Source: CBDFKK01 sp965248815 (lineage in GTDB: Bacteria; Pseudomonadota; Alphaproteobacteria; SMXP01). Taken from it: 64,000 nt of DNA. The position numbers and the translations under genes are program-made. The stretch covers positions 1,674,001 to 1,738,000 of the forward strand of contig CBDFKK010000008.1 in the NCBI GenBank assembly GCA_965248815.1, given 5' to 3'. Positions 53,703 through 63,541 of this stretch are shown in pieces. The notes under the pieces were generated by a model. The model made no database searches, had not been told where the DNA came from, and saw nothing but the letters and a program-made list of their open reading frames with translations. The stretch's first letter is position 1, and each line of letters begins with the position of its first letter.

Positions 53703-53867
53703 ATGGACGAACAGAATTACCTCGACGTTTGTGTCAAAATCGACACCGTAGAAACCGATTTCTCACTCCCTCCTCAAACCACGTTCGGCGACATTGCCGT
53801 TCTGGTTTCGACATTTGCCACGCAGGTCGGCGCCCCACTTCAAGAAGTCACTGTCACCACCCGCTAG
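53703..53867 (+). CDS. Small ORF (54 aa) downstream of tRNA-Gly
   Basis: An ATG with AAGGGG 13-18 bases upstream (AAGGGGTTTGGGTCATG) opens a 54-residue frame. The product is acidic at the N-terminus (MDEQNYLDVCVKIDTVETDF) with alternating hydrophobic residues later (IAVLVSTFATQVGAP). No family is recognised and no membrane segment is clear. It may be a genuine small protein, since ribosome site and composition are reasonable, but support is weak. Confidence 0.45.
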   Translation: MDEQNYLDVCVKIDTVETDFSLPPQTTFGDIAVLVSTFATQVGAPLQEVTVTTR

Positions 53868-53907
53868 GGGATTGAGTACGTGTCTCTTCGGTGATCGGTG
53901 GCGACCC

Positions 53908-54840
53908 TTACAAGGCGTCGCGGCGCCGGGCGAGTTCGTTTAACAACACGCCGGTGTTGTCCAAATAGTTATCCGTGTCGCGGAGCAGGTCGGGATGCAA
54001 GCCGTCTACGGATTCGACAAAAGAAACGGGTAGCTCATCCAGCGCGTTGTACTTAGCCCCGCTCGCATGCCAAAGCAGATGACCGGGCCCTTGACCCATG
54101 AACATCCAGGGCTGCCAATTCGTCTGAGCGCTGTAAAAAAGCGTGGCGGGCGCACTCGTCAGGTCGTCGTTTTGTAGATCATTCAAACTCGTGGTCCAGG
54201 TCAAGAAATCCCCATAGCGGCGCGTCGGTCCTGTCGACGCAAGCGGCCAGTCTTCCGGCTGAACCGGATTGGGATACTCTCGCATGGTTTCAAGACGCAG
54301 CGTCACTTGATCGCCGGACTGGCGCCAATCCAGCAAGAACGGCGCTGCCTTTCGTTTCGGCTCGTAGTCCAAAATCACGCGACGGCCTTATTGAGGCGTC
54401 ACTTCGAATAGCAACGGACCCGTGACACCGTGGATCGGTTCGTTCGCTTTGCCTGTGAACGGATTATCGAAGCGCTCAAGCACGGCACCCGACCCCAGAT
54501 CCAGAAAGTGCATGGTCTCCCATCGGGTCAGGCGAAAGCCGCCATTGGCCATGGCTTCCGTCCGATCAATCAAGCCGGACTCGTAGTCCATCAGCGGCTT
54601 GATGAGGATGCCCGGCATCGCGCCATAAACGCGGCCGCGCGTGTACGTGTAAGACGTGCGAGGGACCGTATCGCCAATCGTTTTGAAGTAAGCGTAGACG
54701 TTGTCCGTTGGATCCTTGAAATTCAGTGGACGGACGGAAGCCGATGCTGGTCGTACTCCGTTAACAAGAGTCGTCGCTGCTGCAGCCGCCAACGAACTGA
54801 TGACATCACGCCGCGATCTAGGTGAGTCCGCATTCATCAT
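53908..54840 (-). pseudogene. DUF1838-like protein gene split by one in-frame stop
   Basis: Two open frames (54388-54840 and 53908-54378) lie in the same reading frame. They are separated only by a TAA at 54388-54390 and nine bases before a GTG. Together they encode about 310 residues, the size and pattern of Tat-exported DUF1838 proteins: RSRRDVISSLAAAAAT as Tat signal, RFDNPFTGKANEPIHGV at the end of the first part, and TNWQPWMFMGQGPGHLLWH in the second. Because the frame is unbroken on both sides, a single nonsense change or sequencing error is the simplest explanation; readthrough is possible but unsupported. The function of DUF1838 is unknown. Confidence 0.7.
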
Positions 54841-55073
54841 TGTATCCCGACTAGTGTCACTGAGACTTATACTTGCGCTCCAACTTTATCGCACCCTCAG
54901 AAGAACAAGCACGGAACCGCCACACTCCATATTTGTATTTTGCAACTCCTGGTTTAGCAAATCCGCTGCTTGGAAGATAAAACCGGAACTCCAGCAGTTG
55001 ATACAGCTCTGCGTTGTCATTCCGCTCATCCACAATTACCGTCAAATGAGCACTACCGATAGGGGACGACACC

Positions 55074-57008
55074 ATGACACGCAGCTTTCGCCGCAACGCC
55101 GTTCTGTTTTGCTTGAGTTTTGGATTTGTCTTCGCCTCGGTTTCGAACGCGCTCGCGGCGAAAGCACCGGTCACTGCGTTTGGCCAATTGCCATCCCACG
55201 CAGGTCTAGAAATTTCACCGGACGGGCGATATTTGGCAGCGCTAAGAGAAAACGGCGGCCGCTATGTCGTCATAATCTACGATTTGATGGACTTGAATAA
55301 GAAAGCTTACGCGGTTGGCTCCGAAAAAGCGGATGCCACATGGGTCGAATGGGCGAGCGCCAATCGTTTACTCGTCAGCTTGCGATTTCCCGCGCGGCGC
55401 TTCGGGACGCCAACAACGGAGACGCGCCTGGTTGCCGTCAATGCCGATGGGTCAAACATGAAAGAAATGGTGAAGCAAAGGCGCAACGAAATCATAATTC
55501 AAATCAAAAACAGAGTTGTGGATTTCTTGTCTAATGACCCAAACCACATTCTTATGGCCTACAACGGGGACAATCCGGCAAAACCCCGCGTCTACAGCGT
55601 CGATGTAAATACCGGGAGAGGAAGCATGGTCCAATCGAGCCGCACTAATATTCAGGGCTGGCTCAGCGATCAACAAGGGCGAGTGCGTATTGCCTTCGGT
55701 TTTGACAAGGGGCTTGAGTTTGTAGAGGCGCGCTCGGCGGGCGCCGAAGACTGGCGTCGCATCTGGCAAGCGGACATGCTGGGAACAATTGTCTTTGATC
55801 CGCTTCTATTCAAAGCGGATGGCAACAAGATGTACGTTTTGTCGAATCATGAAGGCGGTACGTCCGGCATCTATGAATTCGATTTGGCTCAGCAGAAGTT
55901 CACAAAGAAAGTATTCAAGCACGACAGGTATGACACCAGCGGTCTGGTGTTGAATTCGGCGCGTACGAAAGTGTTAGGGGTAAGCTATTTATCAACCGGC
56001 GGCAACGTGCATTGGCTGGATTCCACGGCGGAGCGCATGGATGATCAGATAGAGGAGGCGCTAGGGGTCGGCGCGACCATCATCAACCGCACACGAGACA
56101 ACAACAAAGCAGTTGTCTATGCCGGGTCGTCGACCGATCCCGGCAAATATTACATTTTTGACGTTAAGAAGCGCAATCTCAACTTGCTGACCTCGCGCTA
56201 CCCGGGATTGGACCAAGTTAAACTCAGTAGGCCAATTTCATTCAACTACGAGGCGCGGGACGGATTGGAAATACAGGGCTTTTTGACGCTTCCTACCACA
56301 GTCGATACGGACAACATCGAGCCGCTTCCTACAGTCATTTTGCCTCATGGCGGTCCAGGCGTACGCGACGCGGTGTCGTTTGACTATGAAGTCCAATTCT
56401 TGGCCAACCGTGGCTATGCCGTGTTTCAAATGAATTTTCGCGGATCGTCGGGATATGGCGCCGAATTCCAGCAAGCCGGCTATGGCGAATGGGGCCAGGC
56501 CATGCAAAACGACGTCACCGATGGGACGCGTTTCTTAATCGATCAGAGCATAGCGGATCCTGATCGTGTTTGCATCTATGGCGGCAGCTATGGAGGCTAT
56601 GCCGCTCTTATGGGGCCGATACGCGAACCCGGTCTGTATTCCTGCGCCGTAAGCCTGAATGGCGTTACGGACTTGAGGGCCATGATGCGATTCGACCGGC
56701 AATATATCGGCGGCAAGTACGCGAACGAGGCGATCGGCGATTATTCAGACGACCGAGCTGAGCTCAGAGCTTATTCTCCGAAATTGCGCGCCGACGAAAT
56801 GGCCGTCCCAGTTCTGCTTGCCCACGGAACTGACGATCGGACCGTACCGTTCAACCAGTCACAAGCGATGGCAAGCGCCCTGAGCCGGGCCGGCAAGGAA
56901 CACAAGTTTGTCAAGCTTGAAGACGGTGATCACAGTTTGAGCAGCGGCGAACACCGCGTCACATTTTTGCGCGAACTTGAGTCGTTTCTCGCTGCAAATC
57001 TGCAATAA
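55074..57008 (+). CDS. S9 family serine peptidase (first of tandem pair)
   Basis: 644 residues with a signal peptide (hydrophobic AVLFCLSFGFVFASV, cleavage near NALA). The N-terminal part is a beta-propeller-like region (GLEISPDGRYLAALREN). The C-terminal alpha/beta-hydrolase domain carries Ser505 in IYGGSYGGYAALM, Asp588 in HGTDDRTVPF and His620 in EDGDHSLSS, the catalytic triad. Prolyl-oligopeptidase or acylaminoacyl-peptidase activity on peptides in the periplasm is likely. A second related gene starts seven bases after the stop. Confidence 0.9.
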   Translation: MTRSFRRNAVLFCLSFGFVFASVSNALAAKAPVTAFGQLPSHAGLEISPDGRYLAALRENGGRYVVIIYDLMDLNKKAYAVGSEKADATWVEWASANRLLVSLRFPARRFGTPTTETRLVAVNADGSNMKEMVKQRRNEIIIQIKNRVVDFLSNDPNHILMAYNGDNPAKPRVYSVDVNTGRGSMVQSSRTNIQGWLSDQQGRVRIAFGFDKGLEFVEARSAGAEDWRRIWQADMLGTIVFDPLLFKADGNKMYVLSNHEGGTSGIYEFDLAQQKFTKKVFKHDRYDTSGLVLNSARTKVLGVSYLSTGGNVHWLDSTAERMDDQIEEALGVGATIINRTRDNNKAVVYAGSSTDPGKYYIFDVKKRNLNLLTSRYPGLDQVKLSRPISFNYEARDGLEIQGFLTLPTTVDTDNIEPLPTVILPHGGPGVRDAVSFDYEVQFLANRGYAVFQMNFRGSSGYGAEFQQAGYGEWGQAMQNDVTDGTRFLIDQSIADPDRVCIYGGSYGGYAALMGPIREPGLYSCAVSLNGVTDLRAMMRFDRQYIGGKYANEAIGDYSDDRAELRAYSPKLRADEMAVPVLLAHGTDDRTVPFNQSQAMASALSRAGKEHKFVKLEDGDHSLSSGEHRVTFLRELESFLAANLQ

Positions 57009-57015
57009 TGGTCCC

Positions 57016-58977
57016 ATGGTTGGGGGGACAACGTTTTTCCGACGACTGGTTCTGTGCGCGATCATTGTAGTCGCGCATTCCATTGCGCTTGGCGCACAGC
57101 CAGTCCCCAAACTGCCTATCACTCATTTCACGCTTCCACCGCAATTCAGCGACGCTACATTGTCGCCCGACGGTCGCTATCTAGCGGCGCTAAAATGGCG
57201 GGCGGGCCGCTATCTCCTTGTCGTCAAAGACCTCGACGACGCAAACGACATCCCGACGGATGCGACCGATCCCGGACCTGGACAATCATTTCTGTGGACC
57301 GAATGGGCGACAAACGAGCGGCTGTTGTTGGGAGTTGGCGCTTTGGTTCCGGAAGGTGGCGGACAGCAAATTGTCACTAGATTGTTTGCCGTTAACGCAG
57401 ACGGCGAGGATCTCATCCCTCTGTTCGATCCGGAGGGCGAAAGCAAAGCTGCGCGGCATGACCAAGTGGTCGATCTGTTGCCTCAGGATCCTCGGCATAT
57501 TCTTGTGAGCGTGGCAGAGCGCAATCCCAATTGGCCAGATCTCTACCGCGTTGACCTTGAAACCGGCACGGCCGAACTCGTTCACCATGGCCAACAATCC
57601 ATTCTATATTGGATGACGGACAAGCAAGGCCGCGTTCGCATAGGAGGCGGGCTCGAGCAGGGCAATTTTTTTCTTATTGCAAGAAACGACGAAGCCTCCG
57701 ATTGGCAGCGGATTTGGCAAGCACCGCTCGCAAGCACTGCCGAATTTTCGCCCATTGCCTTCTTGACCGATCCCGACGTGCTGCTGGTTGAATCAAACCA
57801 CGAAGGTGGACCCAGCGCGATTTATCAATTTCGCCTTTCAACTAATGAGTTCGTACAGCGGCTTTTCGGTCACGATGAAGTCGATATCGAAGATGTCAGT
57901 TTGGACTCGGCCCAGCGTCGGCTGCTTGCTGTGACCTATGTTCAAGACATCAAACATACAGTTTATCTGGATAAGGACGTTCGGCGCGACACAGATTTTA
58001 TGAGCCGCGCACTTCCGGGGAAAGAAATTGAGTTCGTCAACGTCTCAAACAATGGACGGCGCTATGTGATTGTTGCGCGCGGACCGAAGGACCCTGGGCA
58101 CTACTATGTTTTTGATCGCAGAAGGCAATCGCTGCTGGAATTTGGCGCGCAAAATCCCTTGATCGGCGAAGCGGATTTGGCGGTCATGACCCCTTACACT
58201 TACGCGGCACGGGACGGGCTCGAAATACCAGCCTATCTAACCGTACCTAAAGGCGTGAAACGCGGGCAGCACGACCCATTACCGGCCGTCATTTTTCCCC
58301 ACGGGGGTCCGCTTCATCGCGATCGTTTGCAGTATAGCTATGTCGTTCAATTCTTGGCCAATCGCGGGTACGCGGTGTTTCAAATGAACTTTCGAGGATC
58401 GTCAGGCTACGGACCAAATTTCGTTGAGCAAGGTTTCGGCGAATGGGGCGCGGCCATGCAGGATGACATCACCGACGGCGTCGACTGGCTTGTCACACAA
58501 GGCATCGCAGATCCGCGCCGTATTTGTATTCTGGGGGGATCGTATGGCGGCTACGCGGCGCTGATGGGTTCGGTCAAGACGCCGGACCTTTACGCTTGCG
58601 CAATCAGCCTCAATGGCGTCGCCGATTTGCGCACCATCGGCAAAACCGCCAAGCGCTATGTCGGCCGCCACGGGGTCGCGGCGATGAGCAATGCGCGACA
58701 AGAGGGTGCGGGCTTACGCGACTATTCCCCGGCACTTCGTGCAGACGAAGTTCAAAGCCCCATCTTGCTCATTCATGGAGAGGATGACCGTGTCGTTCCG
58801 ATCGATCAATCCAAGCGCATGGCCGCGGCGCTAAAGCGAGCGGGCAAGCCCTACTCTTTTGTGACTTTACGCGGCAGCGGTCACGATTTGATGCGCCAGA
58901 GCGATCGGACACAGTTTCTGGAGCATTTGGAACGGTTTCTTGACCAGCACATCGGCGGCGAAGATAGCGCAGGCTAA
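57016..58977 (+). CDS. S9 family serine peptidase (second of tandem pair)
   Basis: 653 residues from the ATG at 57016; an ATG at 57008 is in another frame, and an open extension to 56977 overlaps the previous gene. A signal peptide (VLCAIIVVAHSIALGAQ) is followed by a propeller-like N-terminal half, then the hydrolase domain with Ser509 in ILGGSYGGYAALM, Asp in HGEDDRVVPI and His in GSGHDLMRQ. It shares much sequence with the preceding gene, so they arose by tandem duplication. The stop overlaps the convergent gltB stop by four bases. Confidence 0.9.
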   Translation: MVGGTTFFRRLVLCAIIVVAHSIALGAQPVPKLPITHFTLPPQFSDATLSPDGRYLAALKWRAGRYLLVVKDLDDANDIPTDATDPGPGQSFLWTEWATNERLLLGVGALVPEGGGQQIVTRLFAVNADGEDLIPLFDPEGESKAARHDQVVDLLPQDPRHILVSVAERNPNWPDLYRVDLETGTAELVHHGQQSILYWMTDKQGRVRIGGGLEQGNFFLIARNDEASDWQRIWQAPLASTAEFSPIAFLTDPDVLLVESNHEGGPSAIYQFRLSTNEFVQRLFGHDEVDIEDVSLDSAQRRLLAVTYVQDIKHTVYLDKDVRRDTDFMSRALPGKEIEFVNVSNNGRRYVIVARGPKDPGHYYVFDRRRQSLLEFGAQNPLIGEADLAVMTPYTYAARDGLEIPAYLTVPKGVKRGQHDPLPAVIFPHGGPLHRDRLQYSYVVQFLANRGYAVFQMNFRGSSGYGPNFVEQGFGEWGAAMQDDITDGVDWLVTQGIADPRRICILGGSYGGYAALMGSVKTPDLYACAISLNGVADLRTIGKTAKRYVGRHGVAAMSNARQEGAGLRDYSPALRADEVQSPILLIHGEDDRVVPIDQSKRMAAALKRAGKPYSFVTLRGSGHDLMRQSDRTQFLEHLERFLDQHIGGEDSAG

Positions 58978-61900
58978 GCCGTTTCGGCCGCCTCGCTGGT
59001 CTCGTCGCTCAACGGATTTTCTAAGCGGCCCACCATTTCCTTCGGACAAACCTGCCAAAAGCGACCGACTTCCAGATCCCAGTGGGCCTCGATGTTGGCC
59101 GCGTACACCGAACCTGTTTCCATGACATGGGCGCGGACAAGATCTCTTAGGACACCTTCCCAATAAGACGATTGAATGCGTTGCCAGATGACCGCTTCAT
59201 CGTTGATGCGTTCGGCCAGAGTGTTGCCCGTGTCATAAACGAAAGCCATGCCGCCAGTCATACCGGCTGCAAAATTGTCGCCGACGGATCCAAGAATTGC
59301 CGCTGTCCCGCCGGTCATATATTCGCAGCCATTGGAACCGCACCCTTCGATCACAACCTCCGCGCCCGAATTGCGCACGGCAAAGCGCTCGCCCGCCTGG
59401 CCCGCCGCAAACAAGCGCCCTGACGTCGCTCCATAGAGCACCGTATTGCCGATGATGGTGTTTTCGTTGGTAACAAATTTGCTCGCCGTCATCGGACGAA
59501 TCACGATAGTCGCACCGGACAAGCCCTTGCCTACATAGTCGTTGGCGTCGCCAAAAACTTCGAGCTTTAAACCCTGCACACCGAATGCGCCCAGTGACTG
59601 GCCGGCGGATCCCCGCAAGCGCACCGTAAGATGGCCGGGCTTTAGACCGAACATGCCGTACTTACGCACAATGTGTGACGAAATGCGCGAGCCAATGGCG
59701 CGTTGCGTATTGCGCACCGTATAGGTGAGCTGCATTTTCTCACCCATTTCGAGCAGCGGTGCGGCATCGCGCACCATTTGCGCATCAAGCGTATCATCGA
59801 CTTCCGTGCGGCCTTCATTGGTGCAATAGCGAGCGTGATCTTCTTGGTCGGCCTGCACCAGCAACGGATTGAGATCGAGATCGTCTAAATGCGCTGCGCC
59901 GCGGCTAACTTGCGCGAGGAGATCGGTGCGGCCAATGATTTCCTTTAATGAGCGAAAGCCCAAATTTGCCAAAATTTCGCGCACTTCTTCCGCAATGAAG
60001 CTGAATAAATTGACGACTTTGTCGGGCGTGCCCGTAAACCGTTCGCGCAAATTTTCATCTTGTGTGCACACCCCTACGGGGCACGTATTTGAATGACACT
60101 GGCGCACCATGATGCAGCCCATGGCCACCAGCGAAGCGGTGCCAACCCCGAACTCTTCGGCTCCCATCATCGCCGCGATCACGACGTCACGCCCCGTGCG
60201 CACGCCACCGTCCGTGCGCAGGACCACACGGTGGCGCAAGTTGTTGAGCGTCAGCACTTGATTGACTTCCGTCAGGCCCATTTCCCATGGAATGCCGGCA
60301 TACTTGATGCTGGTTTGGGGACTGGCGCCCGTGCCGCCCGAATGACCTGAAACCAGAATGACATCGGCCTTCGCTTTAGCAACCCCGGCTGCAATCGTGC
60401 CGATACCGGTTGACGCGACCAGCTTAACGCAAACCTTGGCCACCGGATTTATCTGTTTCAGGTCATAAATCAGCTGCGCCAAATCTTCGATTGAATAAAT
60501 ATCGTGATGCGGCGGCGGCGAGATCAATGTCACACCGGGCGTCGCGTGGCGAAACTTGGCAATGAGTTCAGTCACCTTAAAACCGGGCAACTGACCGCCC
60601 TCGCCGGGCTTTGCGCCTTGGGCGACCTTGATTTCGATTTCGCGGCATTGGTTCAGATACTCGGCCGTAACGCCGAAGCGGCCGCTCGCGACTTGCTTTA
60701 CCGCGGAATTGGGATTGTCGCCATTAGGCAGCGGTGTAAAGCGCGCAGGATCTTCACCGCCTTCGCCGGACACAGACTTGGCGCCGATTCGGTTCATGGC
60801 AATGTTAAGCGTGCCGTGTGCTTCAGGCGACAAGGCGCCAAGCGACATGCCCGGCGTGACGAAACGCTTGCGAATTTCGTTAATGGATTCAACTTCGTCC
60901 AAGGCAATGCCGAGCAGACCTTCTTTAAAGTCTAACAAGTCGCGCACTGAAATCGGCGGCTGGTGACCCAGCGCCTGGCTATACTTTTTGAATGTGGCAA
61001 AACTGTCGTGATCGCAAGCGTGCTGCAGCAGATGAACCAATTGCCCCTCGAGCGCATGGTTTTCCCCATTGCGCCGGTAGCGGTAAAGACCGCCGATGGG
61101 CAAGGTCACAATGTCCTCGTCAAAAGCGACCGCGTGCAAATCGGCTAACTTCTTTTGAATACCCGGCAGGCCGATCCCGGAAATCCGGCTGGGCATGCCT
61201 GGGAAAAACTCCGCGACGAGCGCACGACTCAATCCCAAGGCTTCGAAATTGTAGCCGCCGCGATAAGACGAGATCACGGAGATGCCCATTTTTGACATGA
61301 TCTTGAGCAGGCCCGCGTCGATTGCATCGCAGTAATTCGCCATGCACTGCTCGAGGGTCATATCTTCAAACAAACCGCGCTCATGGCGGTCGGCCACGCA
61401 CTCGAGAACCAAATAAGGATTGACCGTCGTCGCACCGACACCAATTAACACGGCAAAATAATGCGTATCCAAACACTCGGCTGATCGCACGTTGATTGAC
61501 GTATAAGTCCTCAGGCCCTGTTCGACTAAATGGGTGTGCACACCACCAACCGCCAAAATCATCGGCAAGGGAAGCCTGCCTGGACCGATATTTTCGTCAG
61601 TCAATACGAGGTGGCTATAACCTTGACGTACAGCGTCCTCCGCTTCAACGCGGAGTCGTTCAAGCTCGTCGCGCAGTGCGGATTCGTCTACTGCCGCCTC
61701 GCCTTCTATATCTATGGTGCAATCGAGTTCATAAGCTGTATCGCCAAAATACTCTTTCATCTTGGCAAACATGGCGTTGGTCAGAACTGGACTTTCCAAG
61801 GTGAAAACATCAGTTTGAGAAGAATCCTCCTCCAGCACATTTCCAAGATTGCCGAACCTAGTCTTCAAACTCATAACCCGGTGTTCGCGCAAACTGTCGA

Positions 61901-63530
61901 TCGGTGGATTGGTGACTTGCGAAAAATTCTGCCGGAAAAAATGCGACAGAGGGCGGTATTTGTTCGATAGCACGGCGATGGGCGTATCGTCGCCCATCGA
62001 CCCCACAGGCTCTTTGCCGGTTTCGGCCATGGGATGAAGGATGAGCTCCATCTCCTCGACGGTGAACCCGGCGGCAAGCTGGCGCTGGCGCAATTCAGCG
62101 CCTTGATAGAGGCGCGGCTCGGAGTACGCGTGCACCACCGAATCCAATTCGATAATATTCTTGACCCATTCCTCGAACGGCTGCGACGTCGCGAGCAGAT
62201 GTTTGATTTCGCCGTCGTGATAGAACTTGCCGTCCTCAAGATCGACGCAGATCATCTGCCCCGGACCGACACGGCCTTTTTCGGTCACCAGCGCCTCGTC
62301 GAGCGGCACCATGCCGGTTTCCGACCCGACGAACAGAAGACCTTCTTCGGTCATGGTGTATCGCATGGGACGCAAACCATTTCGGTCCATGCCCGCGATC
62401 GCCCATCTCCCGTCCGTCGCAACAATGGCGGCTGGACCGTCCCAAGGTTCCATAACCGAATTCGAATACGCGTACATTGCACGATGAGACTCGGCCATGA
62501 CCGTCGCCCGTCTCGACCAGGCTTCAGGAATCAATAGCGTCTTTGCCATTGGCAAAGAGCGGCCGGCACGGGCCAATAGTTCGAATACCGCATCAAGAGC
62601 AGCGGAATCCGAACTGCCGGTCTGTACGATTGGTTTAATTTCGTCTCCATGTTCGCCGAATACTTCCGACGCCATCCGGATCTCATGGCTTTTCATCCAA
62701 TTGACATTGCCGCGGATGGTATTGATCTCGCCGTTGTGGGCCAGCATGCGAAACGGTTGGGCGAGCCACCAATTTGGAAACGTGTTCGTCGAGTATCTCT
62801 GATGAAACAAAGCAACCGACGAAACAAATCGGTCGTCCTGCAAGTCCGGATAGAAGACGGATAATTGTTCGGCGAGAAACATGCCCTTGTAAACAAGCGA
62901 TTCGGTCGATAGCGAACAAATATAAAAATCGTTGATGCGTGAATCGGCGACCCGCTTTTCAATGCGCCGGCGCACAAGATAGAGCTCTCTTTCAAGCTCT
63001 TGATAGCTGCGCTTGGTCGGACTTTCGAACATGATCTGTTCGATCTCCGGCCTTGTCGCATTGGCTTTAGCGCCGATCACTTCGGTATTTACCGGGACTT
63101 GCCGCCAGCCATAAATGTAATAGCCAAATCTCAAAATTTCCGATTCGACAATCGTACGGCACAGCTCTTGCGCGCTATAATCCGTGCGCGGAAGAAATAC
63201 CATTCCTATTCCGATGGGATTATCACGCGGCTCGTGCCCCGTGCGGGCCACTTGTTCGGTGAAGAACCCTTGCGGCACGTCAAGATGAATACCGGCCCCG
63301 TCACCTGTCTTTCCGTCGGCATCAACTGCACCACGATGCCATACGGCCCGCAGGGCATCGATGCCTGCCGTCACCACGTCGCGCCGCGGCTCCCCATCGA
63401 GGGCCGCAACGAGACCTACGCCGCAAGCGTCGTGCTCTTGCTCAGGCGAGTAGACGTGCGCATCCTCAAGGAGCTTTGCGTTTCGGCTGTATCGTTCGAG
63501 CTCTTTGCGAGCCTTCTTTTGATCGGTCAT
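58974..63530 (-). CDS. gltB: Glutamate synthase (NADPH) large subunit GltB
   Basis: 1518 residues, the expected size. The class II amidotransferase domain begins after a short propeptide, with nucleophile Cys36 in HDACGVGLVAALDG. The central and FMN-binding domains follow (GGTGASPQTSIKYAGIPWEM), with the 3Fe-4S cluster cysteines in GCIMVRQCHSNTCPVGVC, and the C-terminal beta-helix GXGXG region (SNGCEYMTGGTAAILG). With GltD it makes two glutamates from glutamine and 2-oxoglutarate. It starts 11 bases after gltD on the same strand. Confidence 0.95.
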   Translation of the reverse strand: MTDQKKARKELERYSRNAKLLEDAHVYSPEQEHDACGVGLVAALDGEPRRDVVTAGIDALRAVWHRGAVDADGKTGDGAGIHLDVPQGFFTEQVARTGHEPRDNPIGIGMVFLPRTDYSAQELCRTIVESEILRFGYYIYGWRQVPVNTEVIGAKANATRPEIEQIMFESPTKRSYQELERELYLVRRRIEKRVADSRINDFYICSLSTESLVYKGMFLAEQLSVFYPDLQDDRFVSSVALFHQRYSTNTFPNWWLAQPFRMLAHNGEINTIRGNVNWMKSHEIRMASEVFGEHGDEIKPIVQTGSSDSAALDAVFELLARAGRSLPMAKTLLIPEAWSRRATVMAESHRAMYAYSNSVMEPWDGPAAIVATDGRWAIAGMDRNGLRPMRYTMTEEGLLFVGSETGMVPLDEALVTEKGRVGPGQMICVDLEDGKFYHDGEIKHLLATSQPFEEWVKNIIELDSVVHAYSEPRLYQGAELRQRQLAAGFTVEEMELILHPMAETGKEPVGSMGDDTPIAVLSNKYRPLSHFFRQNFSQVTNPPIDSLREHRVMSLKTRFGNLGNVLEEDSSQTDVFTLESPVLTNAMFAKMKEYFGDTAYELDCTIDIEGEAAVDESALRDELERLRVEAEDAVRQGYSHLVLTDENIGPGRLPLPMILAVGGVHTHLVEQGLRTYTSINVRSAECLDTHYFAVLIGVGATTVNPYLVLECVADRHERGLFEDMTLEQCMANYCDAIDAGLLKIMSKMGISVISSYRGGYNFEALGLSRALVAEFFPGMPSRISGIGLPGIQKKLADLHAVAFDEDIVTLPIGGLYRYRRNGENHALEGQLVHLLQHACDHDSFATFKKYSQALGHQPPISVRDLLDFKEGLLGIALDEVESINEIRKRFVTPGMSLGALSPEAHGTLNIAMNRIGAKSVSGEGGEDPARFTPLPNGDNPNSAVKQVASGRFGVTAEYLNQCREIEIKVAQGAKPGEGGQLPGFKVTELIAKFRHATPGVTLISPPPHHDIYSIEDLAQLIYDLKQINPVAKVCVKLVASTGIGTIAAGVAKAKADVILVSGHSGGTGASPQTSIKYAGIPWEMGLTEVNQVLTLNNLRHRVVLRTDGGVRTGRDVVIAAMMGAEEFGVGTASLVAMGCIMVRQCHSNTCPVGVCTQDENLRERFTGTPDKVVNLFSFIAEEVREILANLGFRSLKEIIGRTDLLAQVSRGAAHLDDLDLNPLLVQADQEDHARYCTNEGRTEVDDTLDAQMVRDAAPLLEMGEKMQLTYTVRNTQRAIGSRISSHIVRKYGMFGLKPGHLTVRLRGSAGQSLGAFGVQGLKLEVFGDANDYVGKGLSGATIVIRPMTASKFVTNENTIIGNTVLYGATSGRLFAAGQAGERFAVRNSGAEVVIEGCGSNGCEYMTGGTAAILGSVGDNFAAGMTGGMAFVYDTGNTLAERINDEAVIWQRIQSSYWEGVLRDLVRAHVMETGSVYAANIEAHWDLEVGRFWQVCPKEMVGRLENPLSDETSEAAETA

Positions 63531-63541
63531 ATATTGACTCT

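Noticed and set aside
54857..55174. A 105-codon minus-strand frame before the first S9 peptidase
   Set aside because: It overlaps the start and signal peptide of the peptidase, has no recognised features and reads as shadow sequence.
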